Source: Coriolopsis trogii (lineage: Eukaryota > Basidiomycota > Agaricomycetes > Polyporales > Polyporaceae). Taken from it: a stretch of DNA of 64,000 nt. The stretch is taken from contig JAHYIO010000006.1 in the NCBI GenBank assembly GCA_020543525.1, positions 930,001 through 994,000 of the forward strand, written 5' to 3'. A program made the translations under genes and the position numbers. Shown piece after piece: positions 1 through 10,700 of the stretch. Below the pieces are notes generated by a model, which saw only the letters and a list, made by a program, of their open reading frames with translations, ran no database searches and had not been told where the DNA came from. How positions within the stretch are numbered: position 1 is the stretch's first letter; each line of letters starts with the position of its first letter.

Positions 1-1754
1 GCTATCCGCGTCACACGTCTAACTCCCGGTAGTAAGCCGACGAATGGCCTGGAAACCTGGAAGTGAGCCACGGTCCATCGTAGTCATCCTGAGGTGTTTC
101 TCAATTCGTCGACGATGTCTAGGAACGTTGAGTCAGCATCGTGTCAGCCCGAGAGTCGGTGGATCGTCGACTACGGTCGACTCAGGTTCGGTCTTGACAA
201 GAAGTTCTCAGTACACTGTACGAACTGCCACCGAGTCCGCGCGTAGGTGCGAGCCGCTTCGAATGTCGACCTCCATCGAGTATTATCAGAACTCCCCACC
301 TCACGCAACATCTCGCGGCCTCTTCCCATGCTCATGCGCCGCTCGCTCATGAACCATCGGTAGTACTACCAGCACTAGTGGCATTCTTGTATTCCGTAGT
401 CACGGCGGCCCCCTTGCGCACGACACACTGTAGTCTGCGACTTCTCGCGAGCGGCATCGCGCAGAACAAGCAGTGCGAATAGCATCCTAGGACACAACAC
501 CAAATTGACTACTACTACCGAGTCCCGGGGGGTATATCATAACTTCTCACAGAATTCTACCTTCTACCATACCGTCTAACCGACAATCCTGCACTTTGAT
601 TCCCCCGGGGTATCCAAGACCGAGGTATACCAAGAAAAACACTACTGAGCAGATCGATCCGTGCGCGAACGTCCGTGGATGGTTGTGGTATGTATGCGTA
701 GCGCTAGCTAACGCTGTGAGCAAGAAAAAAAGAGGGTATGTCGATGTTGCGAATGAATGTGTGTGCACGAGGGACGGAGAGAGCGTCCGACTGCTGCTCA
801 GAAGCGGCGCACGGGAATAGCACGGGCACGGGGAGAGACGGGGGGGAGGGGAAACGGCCACGGGGAGGGGAGAGTGAATGGTAGTAGGGCGAAGAGGCGG
901 CCGAAAAAACGGAAGTCGCGAAGGCGACCGGTGAAACGCGCGCGAAGATCAAGAAGAAGTGGGAGGAAGCAGGGCCGGGCGCAGTAGACGTTTCGGTTCG
1001 CCGGTCGATGGGAGACGAGAGAGAAAGACGCACGCGCGGGGAATGTGTGGGCGATCGAACGGCGCCAGCGGGACGAGAGAAGCGTTCGAACGATCGGCGC
1101 GCAGTCGCAATCAGACATTCAAGGTGTGGGCACGGAGGTGATGTTCGCGGTTGCGTGTTTTCGAAAGGCGGTTGCGAAGGCAATGGGCGAGGCAGGTACC
1201 GGGAAAAAAGCAAAGAGCTCGACTCAGCAAATCATTCCCAGAAACCACATGAGATTGAGAAAAAAAAGAACCGAAAGCGCGCACTTTTTATACAGCGACA
1301 GATGAGCAGCTAGGTAGCAATGTACAACGATGTGGAGAGCGAGGGTGATGCAAAGGAATGCGAGCCGGTAAATTGGGTTGGGTTTCGACAGCTTCTTTTT
1401 TGAGGTCATGGTGCGGATGGTGAGATCAGGCGGACGATCTCAGGCGGAGAGGAGAGGGTCCGCAGAGGGTAGAGGGGGTCACATAGGGTGCATGGTGCAT
1501 CTGCCGGCTGCAATGTGTAAAGCGTCGCGAAAGGCGTCCTCCCAGGGCAGTGAAGGTTAAAGTATGCAGACTGTAAGGTATGCAGGCTGGAACCGGAAAA
1601 GGGGGGCCAATAATGTAAGAACCCAGAGGAATCTTAATGAAGCCACCACACAAGCCCGCGCTCGCTGGTCTATATCCGCCTCGGCGTCCTCGAGCGTATC
1701 TGAGCGCACCCTCACTTGCGCGACACGACGCCAGGCGCGCACAACGCGAGGAGA
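1..1754. other. Left-edge region without a supported gene
   Basis: I see no convincing exon. ORFs on both strands overlap and none has a recognisable domain. About 757-1160 is strongly purine-rich on the + strand (pyrimidine-rich on -), which could be a - strand core promoter or simple low-complexity DNA. The stretch just left of the membrane-protein stop at 1755 would be its 3' flank. Confidence 0.4.
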
Positions 1755-3408
1755 TCAGTATGGCGGTCGCTTGAACTCGGCAGAGATCTCCGCGTCACCC
1801 GTCTCAGGGTCTGGGAGTCTGGCCTTCTGACCCGCGTCCTCGGAGTTGTAATCTGAGAGGTGGTCCTCGTCCGCGACGGTGAACGTCTGCATCTGCTCAG
1901 GCGTCGTCAGCATCATACCTTGCAGTCATATCGGGAGCATTCGTACCTGGACGTGAACACCAGCAGAACCCTTGACTGTACCACGGTGGGCCATGGGAAC
2001 AGTCGTACCAGCAGTGCGAGCAGAACCGGTTGGTGCAGCACGGAAGCTGTGGCCGGTGCTCGAGCTGATTGATCGCTGCGTCAGCGCAAACCAGGTATAA
2101 GATATTTGGTCACTCACAAGACTTCAGGTCCCCGCTGGGCGAAGTTGGTCAGTCGTCGCACCGCGCGGCAGGCGACGATCTGTTGAACCGTCAATCAGTA
2201 TCGCGCATACAAAGAGCGAGACGATGACACATACACTGGAGAAGATGGCGGCGGGGACGTTGAAGATGACGCTCATGATGGCGTTCAAGTTGAGCATAAT
2301 GAACACAACAGCCACCAGGTTCGAGATGAACCTGATTGCACGCATACAGTCAGCCCAGTCGTGGGAGTGCGCAATACAGTACCGCAGGACGTACGCGATG
2401 AAGAAGTAGACGAGACCATCCTTGAACAGGAGAGTCATGAGCTGAGAGCGACCGCCTTTGACGCCGATGACGAGCTTGTACATGCTCATGAGGAGGATGA
2501 GGAGGTCGAAGCACATGGAGTAAATGAAGGTAGCCGCAAGGATGGTGTTGTTCGTCTGGGTGACGACACAACCCTGGCCAGGGACCCAGGCGGCGTGAAG
2601 GAGGACACCTGGGCAGGCGTGTTAGTCACAGGAGCATATCAGCAGAGCGACGCGCGGCATACCTTGGAGGATGAGGGACCAATGGCCGAGGATGACGATT
2701 ACAATGGGGATGACAATACGCTTGTCATGCGACCAGAGAGCCATTCTGCGAACACACGGTGAATCATGAGAAGAGATAGACCAGCATGTGAGCTACTCAC
2801 GTCCGGATGGACAGGTTGATGCTGGCAAGACCGGAGGACGCCTGACCCATGATCTGGTTGAAGGTGTAGAGCGCCTGACAGTCAACCTCGCTGTCGGATG
2901 GTCGATCAGTCAAAGTGCCAGGGTGCGCAGCAGCAAGTATCAACGAACGTAGTTGTGTCCAGGGAGATGAGACTACGGAAATGACGTCAGGGAGCGCAAA
3001 GGAGGGCAAGAGGAATCTATTGCTCACATGCCGATCATGGTGAACAGCAAACAGTATCTGTTCAGGAAATAGAAGAGCTAGACGCGGAGATGAGCACGGG
3101 GAGGGGGGAGAATGAAGTAGCGTGACGAACGGCAGGGTAGTGGAAGCGCTTCTTGCCAGTAAGGAACGCCCATTCAAAGTCGAGGGAGGTGACCCATTCC
3201 CAGCTGACGCACGCGGTGAGTACGCGGGGAGAAGGAGAAGAGCCGGAAATGGACTGACAAGTACAAGCCCGAGAGGGCGTGCATGAACTTCAGGAAGACG
3301 GCTGAGAAGAGGGAGACGATCAGCGGGGAGAGGTCGGGAGGGATGGGCAACGGAGGAAGACGTACTGCCGTCAAGGATGAGCTCTTCCGTAGACTGCCAG
3401 TCGACCAT
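1755..3408 (-). CDS. Polytopic membrane protein, uncharacterised basidiomycete family (copy 1)
   Basis: Multi-exon gene; the start ATG is at 3406-3408 and a stop is at 1755-1757. The protein opens MVDWQSTEELILDG, then has an amphipathic stretch ending FLKFMHALSGLYL, WEWVTSLDFEWAF, LFYFLNRYCLLFTMIG, DCQALYTFNQIMG, DKRIVIPIVIVILGHWSLIL, and a block around 2290-2600 with several hydrophobic helices (for example the segment ending MCFDLLILLMSMYKL). The order of segments matches the paralogue at 14035-15726 throughout, including the QIVACRAVRRLTNF motif after the last helix. About six or seven membrane helices and an acidic soluble tail are expected. I know of no assigned function for this family. 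Location is inferred as a cell membrane. The 3' exons (1755-2110) are the least certain part; the last carries the acidic tail ending FKRPPY. Confidence 0.8.
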
Positions 3409-4559
3409 GGTGTCCTGTGGTGTTAGGTGGGGAGGAGGGTGAGGAGGAGAGTGTGTGAGACGACCCGGGGAAGAAGCTGAGGGGGCTCTGGGGCCATAGC
3501 AGGAGACGGGAGGGGGATATTAAGCGGACTGGGTGTAGGCTATCGAATATGGCGAAAGGGACCGGGAGCAAGGAGACGCACAGCCAGACGTGGTGGCCCA
3601 GTGCGAGCCACGTCCAATCTCTTCCTCGCATCTGCCCACCCAAGCGTTCTGCCCCAGATCAGAACACGCCCTTCGCCTCTCCCACGCAGCCGACCCGCGC
3701 GTACTGCCGGACGCCCTCTCGCCCGCTCCAAGCGAAATGAATGCTGCCTTCTGTCCTCAACCCCGCTTTGGTCCTCCCTTTCTACTCCCAGACGCTCGCT
3801 CCCCTTCGCTCACCGAGAAGTGCATCAGCCCGCCAGCGACGACGGTCTGGCCTGATGCGCACATGCGCACACTGTGGAGCAGCCGCTGCCGCACCAGCGT
3901 GGGTGACGACGGAGTACAAGGCGTCTCAGCCACCTTGGTCCGTTCTCATCCAGGCGTTTGTCCTTGTTGGCGGCAGTAAGCGCCACAAGCTCACCGGTGA
4001 TCCCCGCCCTCCTGCCAGATCCAGCGATGGCACGTAATTATTGGAATTGGTCGGTACCTTCAGTTAGCGTTTACAGCCCATCAGTCTCGCCAGCTACCCG
4101 CGGGCGAGGCAACGCTTATCGGGGTGTTATCGAGGGTGTAAATTAAATCGCCGCTGACGTTAACGTTGACCCTTCACAGAAGACAGACCGCCGCGCGAGG
4201 CACTCTCCTCCGTCCGAGAGAGGACGACGAGAGGCGGGTGGCCCGCGCATGGCGGCCGAGGCCAGAGACAGATGCCGACTGCATTTCTCCTTCTCTCCGT
4301 CGTCCGGTGCGCCGTAAGCCTCGCGTCCCAAAACTCTGCGCGACGCCGGCTCCTCTAGCCTCTCTATGGGCATATCAGTCCGACCCAGCTCTCGCTCTCC
4401 CGCTTCCACTTTCTCGCCTTCCTCCCTTCCGTCACACTTGCCCTCGCTCCTCAACATATCCACACTGCGCGTTTCGGTCGCACTAGCCACATTCTTTCCC
4501 TCTTCGCTCTTTAGACTCTTCCCTCCCTCGCCCCCCTCGCCTCTCGCTCCTCTACTAAC
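3409..4559. promoter_or_regulatory. Divergent intergenic region between membrane protein copy 1 and P450
   Basis: No gene seen. The part next to the - strand gene (about 3420-3520) is purine-rich on +, that is pyrimidine-rich on the coding strand. About 4380-4558 is strongly C/T-rich on + just before the P450 start. Both fit the pyrimidine tracts of fungal core promoters. Confidence 0.45.
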
Positions 4560-7522
4560 ATGGCATCCGCACTCCTCTCCTCCCCCACCCTCCTCCTCCT
4601 TCCCATCGCCGCCCTGCTTTACATCGTCCGCTGGCTGTCTGACAAGAAGCGATATGACCTCTCCCGCATTCCCAGCGCTGTAAGTGTTACGCAACACCCC
4701 ACCCCATCGCGCCTTGCAATACGCAACTCACCGACGCGCCATCTTTGCATCCGTTTACCCCCATGCTTCTCGCCGTTTTCTAGCCTCGCGCCGTTGCTCA
4801 CTGGCTCTGGGGACACGAGCTCCTCACCTTCCAAGGCCAGGCGACCGAAACTTACACAAAGTGGGCCGCTATCTGTGGCCCCTTCTTCCGCGTCAAGGGA
4901 GCTCTCTTCCACCCCGACATTGTGAGTTCGCGTCTTCCGTAACCCTCCCCGTAACAGATCGCGTTCTACGCCCGCTTCCGCTCCACCTCTGGCGTTGGCA
5001 GTTCCGTGTGCCAAGGAGCTGACACGACGTGCGACGTCTTGCGGTGCTCGACGTTCGATGCTCGATGCTCTCTCTCATCCGTTGCTTCCTCGGACGCTGA
5101 CTATCCCCTTCTCCTTCTTTCCAAAATCAGATTGTGGCCGCCGACCATGACGCTGTCCACCACATCTTCCAAAACGCTGATGATTACGGTCAGTGGATCA
5201 ACATCTCGCTTCCCGGCTCTGATGAGCCCTCTGTCGCGCTGCGCTGGCACATATATCCGCGCTGGAGAGTCTGCACTTGGGTTCAGAGTTCAAAGAGTGG
5301 CAGACGCGGAGGCGTCGGTGTGCGAAACCCTACCCGCACGGACGTATCATCCGCACCATCTGCCGGACTTCTCAGATTCCTCAGCGCTCCTGTCATGCTC
5401 CTCGCTCCCGAAGCGCAGGAAGAGCAAAAGGAACAGCGACGTACTCAGCCTAGCCAGTTGCCTCTGCCATCCGTCCGTCTTGATAGAGTAGCGGGTACTA
5501 ACGTCAAATTTTCTGCCTGTCCGCGCCCTTGCAGTGAAGTCGCCCGCGTTCAGGCCCCCTGTCGCGAACGTCCTCGGCAAAGGCCTCGTGTGGGCCGAGG
5601 GCGACGACCACAAGACCCAGCGCCGAATCCTTGCCCCCGCTTTCTCGTAAGTGTCGCCCTGTCTCTGCCGCGCCGATTTGATGCGTCGTACCAATGCCCA
5701 TGCGGCCCGCCGGAGATAGCGACGGCGAAGGGGCAATCTTCTCATCGGATTCCTTCGTCGCTGCTTCAATGCCTGCTTGCTGCCTGTGCGACCGCGATTC
5801 CCCGCAGCGGGCACGCTCCCGAAGCGGGGTCAGATTTGGCAGCTGTTCTTCCCACTCTCGCGCTCCCTGCCGATGCGCGCCGGGGATCCACCCTCCGGCG
5901 GCGTGCATCGTGGCCCGTGTGGGTGCTGATGTTCCTGGTCGGGGCCACGGCGGTGGGAGGGTGGAATGCCGTTCGGTGGTCGACGATGGACAGTCGATGC
6001 GAAGAGGCACGCGAGCGACGTCATGCTGACTTCTCTTTCTCCGGGCAGCTCGGAGGCCATCAAGGGCATGGCGGACGATATTTCCGAGTGCTCCGAAAAG
6101 GCAAGTCAGATTCCATTTTGGGGCATGCGGGCCACCACCACCCATCGCTGACGAGTATCGCACTTTGTTCCCCTTGGGATCTGCCTTGCGCTCTCCTTGA
6201 TGGAATTTGCGCAAATCAGCTTGAGAGTAGGCTGACGAACCACGTGCTCTCTGCTGGCGGAGCGGCTACGGTGAACATCATCGAGTACGCCTCCACATGC
6301 ACGTAAGTCGACGCGCTTACCTCCCGCATTCGTGCCGTCTGACACCCTGCAGGCTCGACATAATCGGCCGCGTTGCCTTTGGACACGACTTCAAGGCCGG
6401 CCAGAGCACCGAGGCAAAGGAGATGCACGCCTCCTGGCTCGGGCACGTCAACACCGGCCTCGGCTTTGGGGGCTTCGTCGCGATGCTCGTCATGCGCGCC
6501 GTGCCGTTCATCACCCTCCTGCTCACCAAACTCCCGCTCGAGGCGATCCAGGCCGGAGGCCGCATTCGCGAGATCACGACAAAGCTGTCAATGCGCCTGA
6601 TCGAGAGCGGGTCCGTGAACGAGAAGGGGAGGGACATCATGAGCATCCTCATGAAGGCTGAGAAGAGCGGGGCCGGCAAGGGGCTCACCCCGCAGCAGAT
6701 CGTTGACAACGTGAGCGTCGGCATGTTTGATCACGCGTGTCTGGTAGGATTGACAGCGGGCGTGCGTAGGTGAACACGTTCATCATGGTCGGGCACGAGA
6801 CGACGGCGGGCTCCCTCAGTTTCACGCTCCTCGAGCTCGCGCGCCACCCTGACGTCCAGACGCGGCTGCGCGAGGAGATCCGTCGTGTCGGGCGGGACCT
6901 CAGCTACGACGACGTCCAGAAGCTCGAGTACCTCGACGCCGTCGTCAAGGAAGGGTACGCGTCCCCCCCTCTCTCATTCCTCGTGCCCAAATGCTGACCG
7001 GGGGTCCCATGTTCTTGCAGTCTGCGTCTGCACCCGGCCTCGCCGCAGACGGAGCGCGTGGCGCTGCGCGACGACGTTATCCCGCTCAGCACGCCGATCG
7101 TCGACCCGGCGACGGGCACGAAGATGAGCTCGGTGCGCATCAAGGCCGGCCAGGTCTTCCACATCCCGTTCACGACCATGCACGTCAACCGGTCCGTCTG
7201 GGGCCCCGACGCCGCCGAGTTCAACCCCGCACGCTGGCTCCCCTCGTCCTCCTCGTCCTCCCCTGCAGCGTCGCGCGTGCCGGAGATGAGCGCGCGCCCG
7301 CACGGGTGGAGCGGGCTGGTGACGTTCTGCGACGGCCCGCGGAACTGCATCGGGTACCGGCTGGCGGTGTTCGAGTTCAAGGTCATACTCGCGACGCTCG
7401 TCCGGAGCTTGGAGTTCCACGAGACCGTCGCGGAGGTGCACGAGAAGATCTCGCCGACGCTGCAGCCGGTCGTCGATGGCCGCGGCGGGCTGCTGCCGCT
7501 GCATGTGACGCTCGCGGCGTGA
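4560..7522 (+). CDS. Cytochrome P450 monooxygenase
   Basis: Heme-thiolate monooxygenase. An N-terminal hydrophobic anchor (ALLSSPTLLLLPIAALLYIV) indicates an endoplasmic reticulum membrane protein that would need a P450 reductase. The diagnostic motifs are present in order: I-helix MVGHETTAGS (about 6785), K-helix ExxR in EGLRLHP (formed across the intron at about 6955-7020), and the heme loop FCDGPRNCIGYRLA (about 7327) with its cysteine ligand. Length is about 540 residues, normal for the family. The start is the first ATG before the anchor. There are about eight introns. Two are long (5189-5534 and 5647-6048), and 6101-6219 appears to be a GC-AG intron (GAAAAG then GCAAGT), needed to join SECSEK to LESRLTNHV. 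The substrate cannot be deduced and no partner biosynthetic genes lie nearby. Confidence 0.93.
6101..6219 (+). other. GC-AG intron in the P450 gene
   Basis: The exon ends with a Lys codon followed by GCAAGT, and the next exon begins after AAATCAG. Joining them keeps phase 0 and gives a normal P450 C-helix to D-helix segment. No GT donor near it gives an in-frame join. Confidence 0.65.
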
Positions 7523-10166
7523 GCGACGTCGTGTGCTCGGATTTCTCTCTCTTTTTCGTGCCAGCGACTGCCTTCGGGTCGTCGTTGGGCGACGTGTTCA
7601 GCCTGAGTGGTGGCACGTCGTCTTGTCTTGTCTTGGGTGCGATGTATGGCGAGCTGCCCCCGCGCGACGCCCCCTCGCGGCTCGCACTCCACGGCCCTTC
7701 TCATCTCCCCAGCTGGCGTTGGCGGCTAGATATCTGGAGCGTTTTCTTCGCTCGCTTGCTTGAATTTTATTTGGTATGTATGTAGCAGTGCGCGCGGCCG
7801 CTAGATAAAGTAGGAGACTCTTGGCTTGGCCTCTCGAGGTTATCTATTTAGCACGATCACTTAGTATACATAGTACGGGGTACATGTGCGACGCGGAGCG
7901 GGCCCGGGCGGCACTGGCAGCCTCGGGCGTAGATACTAACACTATGAGGGTGGGCGAGTGTGGTGGGCTCGCGAGAATGAGGGGGGCGGGGGTTTACTTT
8001 ACGATTCGGGGACCGTGCGTGGGTTAGTTGGCGGCCGTTTGGGTGTCGCGCGTTGAAAGCTCGGAAGAATACAATCCGCATTGAATCTTGTCTTTGTCTG
8101 GAGTTGGATGGCTGGAGGGCGCGAGGATCAGAACGGCCTTGGAGCCATCGGTCCCTCCCTCGCGACGAGTGTGCATGCAGCCTTGTGTTGCAGAGTTTGT
8201 GATGCAGAGTTCGAGTGCGACGCGCGCATGCAGATAACTAGGACTGACGTGAAGACCGGTGTCTTCTAGCGCGGATCCCATCCCTGTCCTTGTTCCCAAT
8301 ACTGGTCGTGGGTCACCCACATCATCCCATCCCCGCGACGATGCCGTTATGGATGGACGATCAGCAGACCCGGGATGTGTCTCGGGGAGGCGTCAGAACT
8401 ATGAACGTTCAACCATACTGGGATCTACAGAGGAGCGCTCGTGAGAGATCCAGAGTGGATGCGCAGTGCACGCCTGGGACAAAGGGAGAGACGGATTCGG
8501 TCATACGTGTTCTCACCGGGTCCTCTGTTGGGCCACTCGCATTTTTGATCTCCGCATTGAAGTCCTGTGTTCCATGGCAGTAGAGCTCAGATGTCGATGT
8601 CTTCTGGCACTAGAAGTCGCTGTATACTGGTTCAATGGCCCGCTTCCCTGCCTATAGCCGTCAAGGTTTAGAGTCTAAACGTTTTGTACTGTAGGGCATT
8701 CAACGTACAGGACTGTACGTCAATGCTGTCCATCCATTGACATGCCGTAGCTTATCGTCCTCCCCGTCCCCGAAGGATGTGTTGCACCCGCCGAAGCGCC
8801 ATTCGCGAAAGGCACTGAACGAAGGAGAGGGCGGGGCTTCTCTCCACCCTTTCCCCTCTACCCTCCCTCCTCCCCGGTCAGCTCGTGAGGTTCGGGCGAA
8901 TCGGGGAGGGGAGAGCAGTCCACAGCAACGCCGCACTGCCGCGGGAGACTTCACGCATAATGATACGATACGCCGTACGCCATATGTATGCGCACCGTGC
9001 ATGGCGCCCATATGAGCCCAGGTCATCCGCTTCCCAGCCACCCTGGACGCTGGCGTGTGGACCAAGGCGGACATTGTGGACTTCTTCTGCGCGGGTGCAG
9101 AGCATATAGAGGTAGTAGGACAGGTCCTCGCGGTGGGTGTCCTTTGCCAGTGAGTGGTGTGTGGGGTATTCGGACTCGCCATAGGGTCATCCCTGGCAGA
9201 GGATATGACGTCTGAAAAGATATGTGACTAGGAGTTATCGTACCCTAGGATCAAGCAAGACGGTGCTTCGATTACAGCGGAATCCGCACCTACACTGTAC
9301 TCGCACTGTTACTCGGAAATACTCCTGGACACACCGCCCGCCTCTACATAGTCGACGATCCCGCCGCAGTTCAGTATGGTCCCAGAGCCCCGGCCAGTGC
9401 GGAACGAGCCCCCGCAAGGCCACGCGAGGACCGGTAGGCGAGCGGGACGTGTGAAGGCGACAGACTTCGATTCCAGGAGAATTCGCACTTGCTGCACAGC
9501 GTACGCATAGTACGCATCAAAAGCCTTTCACGCAGACCCGACAGACACCCGACTGCATTCATCTTCGCTTATGAGAGCGAGAGTCGGCTGGAGTCGGTCG
9601 GAGGAAGTCGTCATGATCACTAGGAAGGGGGCTCCTGGAACGCCGCCGATGGCTTCCGCATCACATTCGCAGGTCGTAAATTCCTCGCTACAGAGGTCGG
9701 GTACATACCCCCAGAGTGCCTGGCAGTAGCACCAGAGGCTGCGGTCTGCAGTCCAGAAGGCTTGAACGTTGAACCATATCAACCGAGTCCATCGACAAGT
9801 TGAAGTAGAGCTCGCCAACTGTGTAACATGCTGTGCATCAGATTGCGTGCGGTGGTACCCCGGAGAAGAGGCGGAGCCAAACACGTTTGTACCCTCAGGA
9901 ACCACGTCAGCGGAAGTCGGCCGCTTACAGTCAAATAGTGAGAAATTCAGAACACTCCACCGACTTTGCACGAGCGTCGACGGAGGCAAAAACGCCCCAC
10001 TTCGATGGCCGGGTGCTGTGCTGCGCGCCTCGTGCGCCTCCCTCTTCGTGTATTGTAAAATCAAACGCGATCGGTGAGAGAGTACTTACCTGTGCGGCGG
10101 TGCAAGGAGGCTCTGGCCGCGCGCGTGTCAGCATGTGCCGGCATTCGCATGACGATTTGTCTCCCA

Positions 10167-10700
10167 CTATAGATTCAGCGTCCTAAGGGAATCGTAATTC
10201 ATGGGGCTTGCTTGAACTGGCGAGACTGTCTGCTCCGCTCTCTGGCTTGCTGTACCAGTCAACATCGATAGTGGTCGACGTATACGGAGAGACGGACCGT
10301 CGCACTTAGCGGGGACGACGCGGGGAGGTGATGAGCATCGACGTTCTAAAGAACTCCCGGAGAACTTCGCATGCTGACCATGATCATGAGAGGAGATGGG
10401 GAGAGGCCCAGACGTCTGGCCTGAGAGTGAAGTGTGAGATCGTCCTTCTGGTTCTCCCGTCTCCTCGTTCTCCCGCACGGACGTCGGGGAGGAGGATGAC
10501 GTCGACGTTGTGCGTACAAGTACGAGGGTCGGCCCGCCGCCGGACGAAGCATGCGCGCGCATATGTAGACGCGCCCCGACGCCCGACGCCCGACTCCCGA
10601 GAGAGGGTGCGTGATCACTGATCACCCTGAGGATAACGGACGTCGACACCGATGAGAAAGGGTCGGGCTCGGCGCTGGACCGGCGGGGATCGTCCCGCGG
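10167..10700 (-). CDS. Possible 3'-terminal exon of an unrecognised gene, Ser-rich tail
   Basis: This frame stays open on the - strand from a stop near 10718 down to 10167. A plausible acceptor (TTGAC branch-like sequence, then ATGCAG) lies just upstream at about 10700. The predicted tail is hydrophilic and Ser/Thr/Pro-rich, including RTTSTSSSSPTSVRENEE, and ends MNYDSLRTLNL. That composition resembles cytoplasmic tails of membrane proteins, and a hydrophobic segment (DWKTLIVSVIATLL, about 11060) lies upstream on the same strand. I cannot connect them into a credible protein and do not recognise a family. It may be non-coding. Confidence 0.2.
   Translation of the reverse strand, partial: PRDDPRRSSAEPDPFSSVSTSVILRVISDHAPSLGSRASGVGARLHMRAHASSGGGPTLVLVRTTSTSSSSPTSVRENEETGEPEGRSHTSLSGQTSGPLPISSHDHGQHAKFSGSSLERRCSSPPRVVPAKCDGPSLRIRRPLSMLTGTASQRAEQTVSPVQASPMNYDSLRTLNL

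Noticed and set aside
704..1213. 169-codon - strand ORF near the left edge
   Set aside because: It is the reading of a polypyrimidine tract, giving Ser/Pro/Leu-rich low-complexity sequence with no conserved motif.
5134..6306. 390-codon + strand ORF
   Set aside because: It runs through two long P450 introns that happen to lack stops; only its start and end overlap true P450 exons, and in part in the wrong frame.
9528..10064. 178-codon - strand ORF considered as a Ste3-type pheromone receptor or membrane-protein exon
   Set aside because: Aromatic-rich pieces looked suggestive, but none of the expected receptor motifs or helix order could be found.
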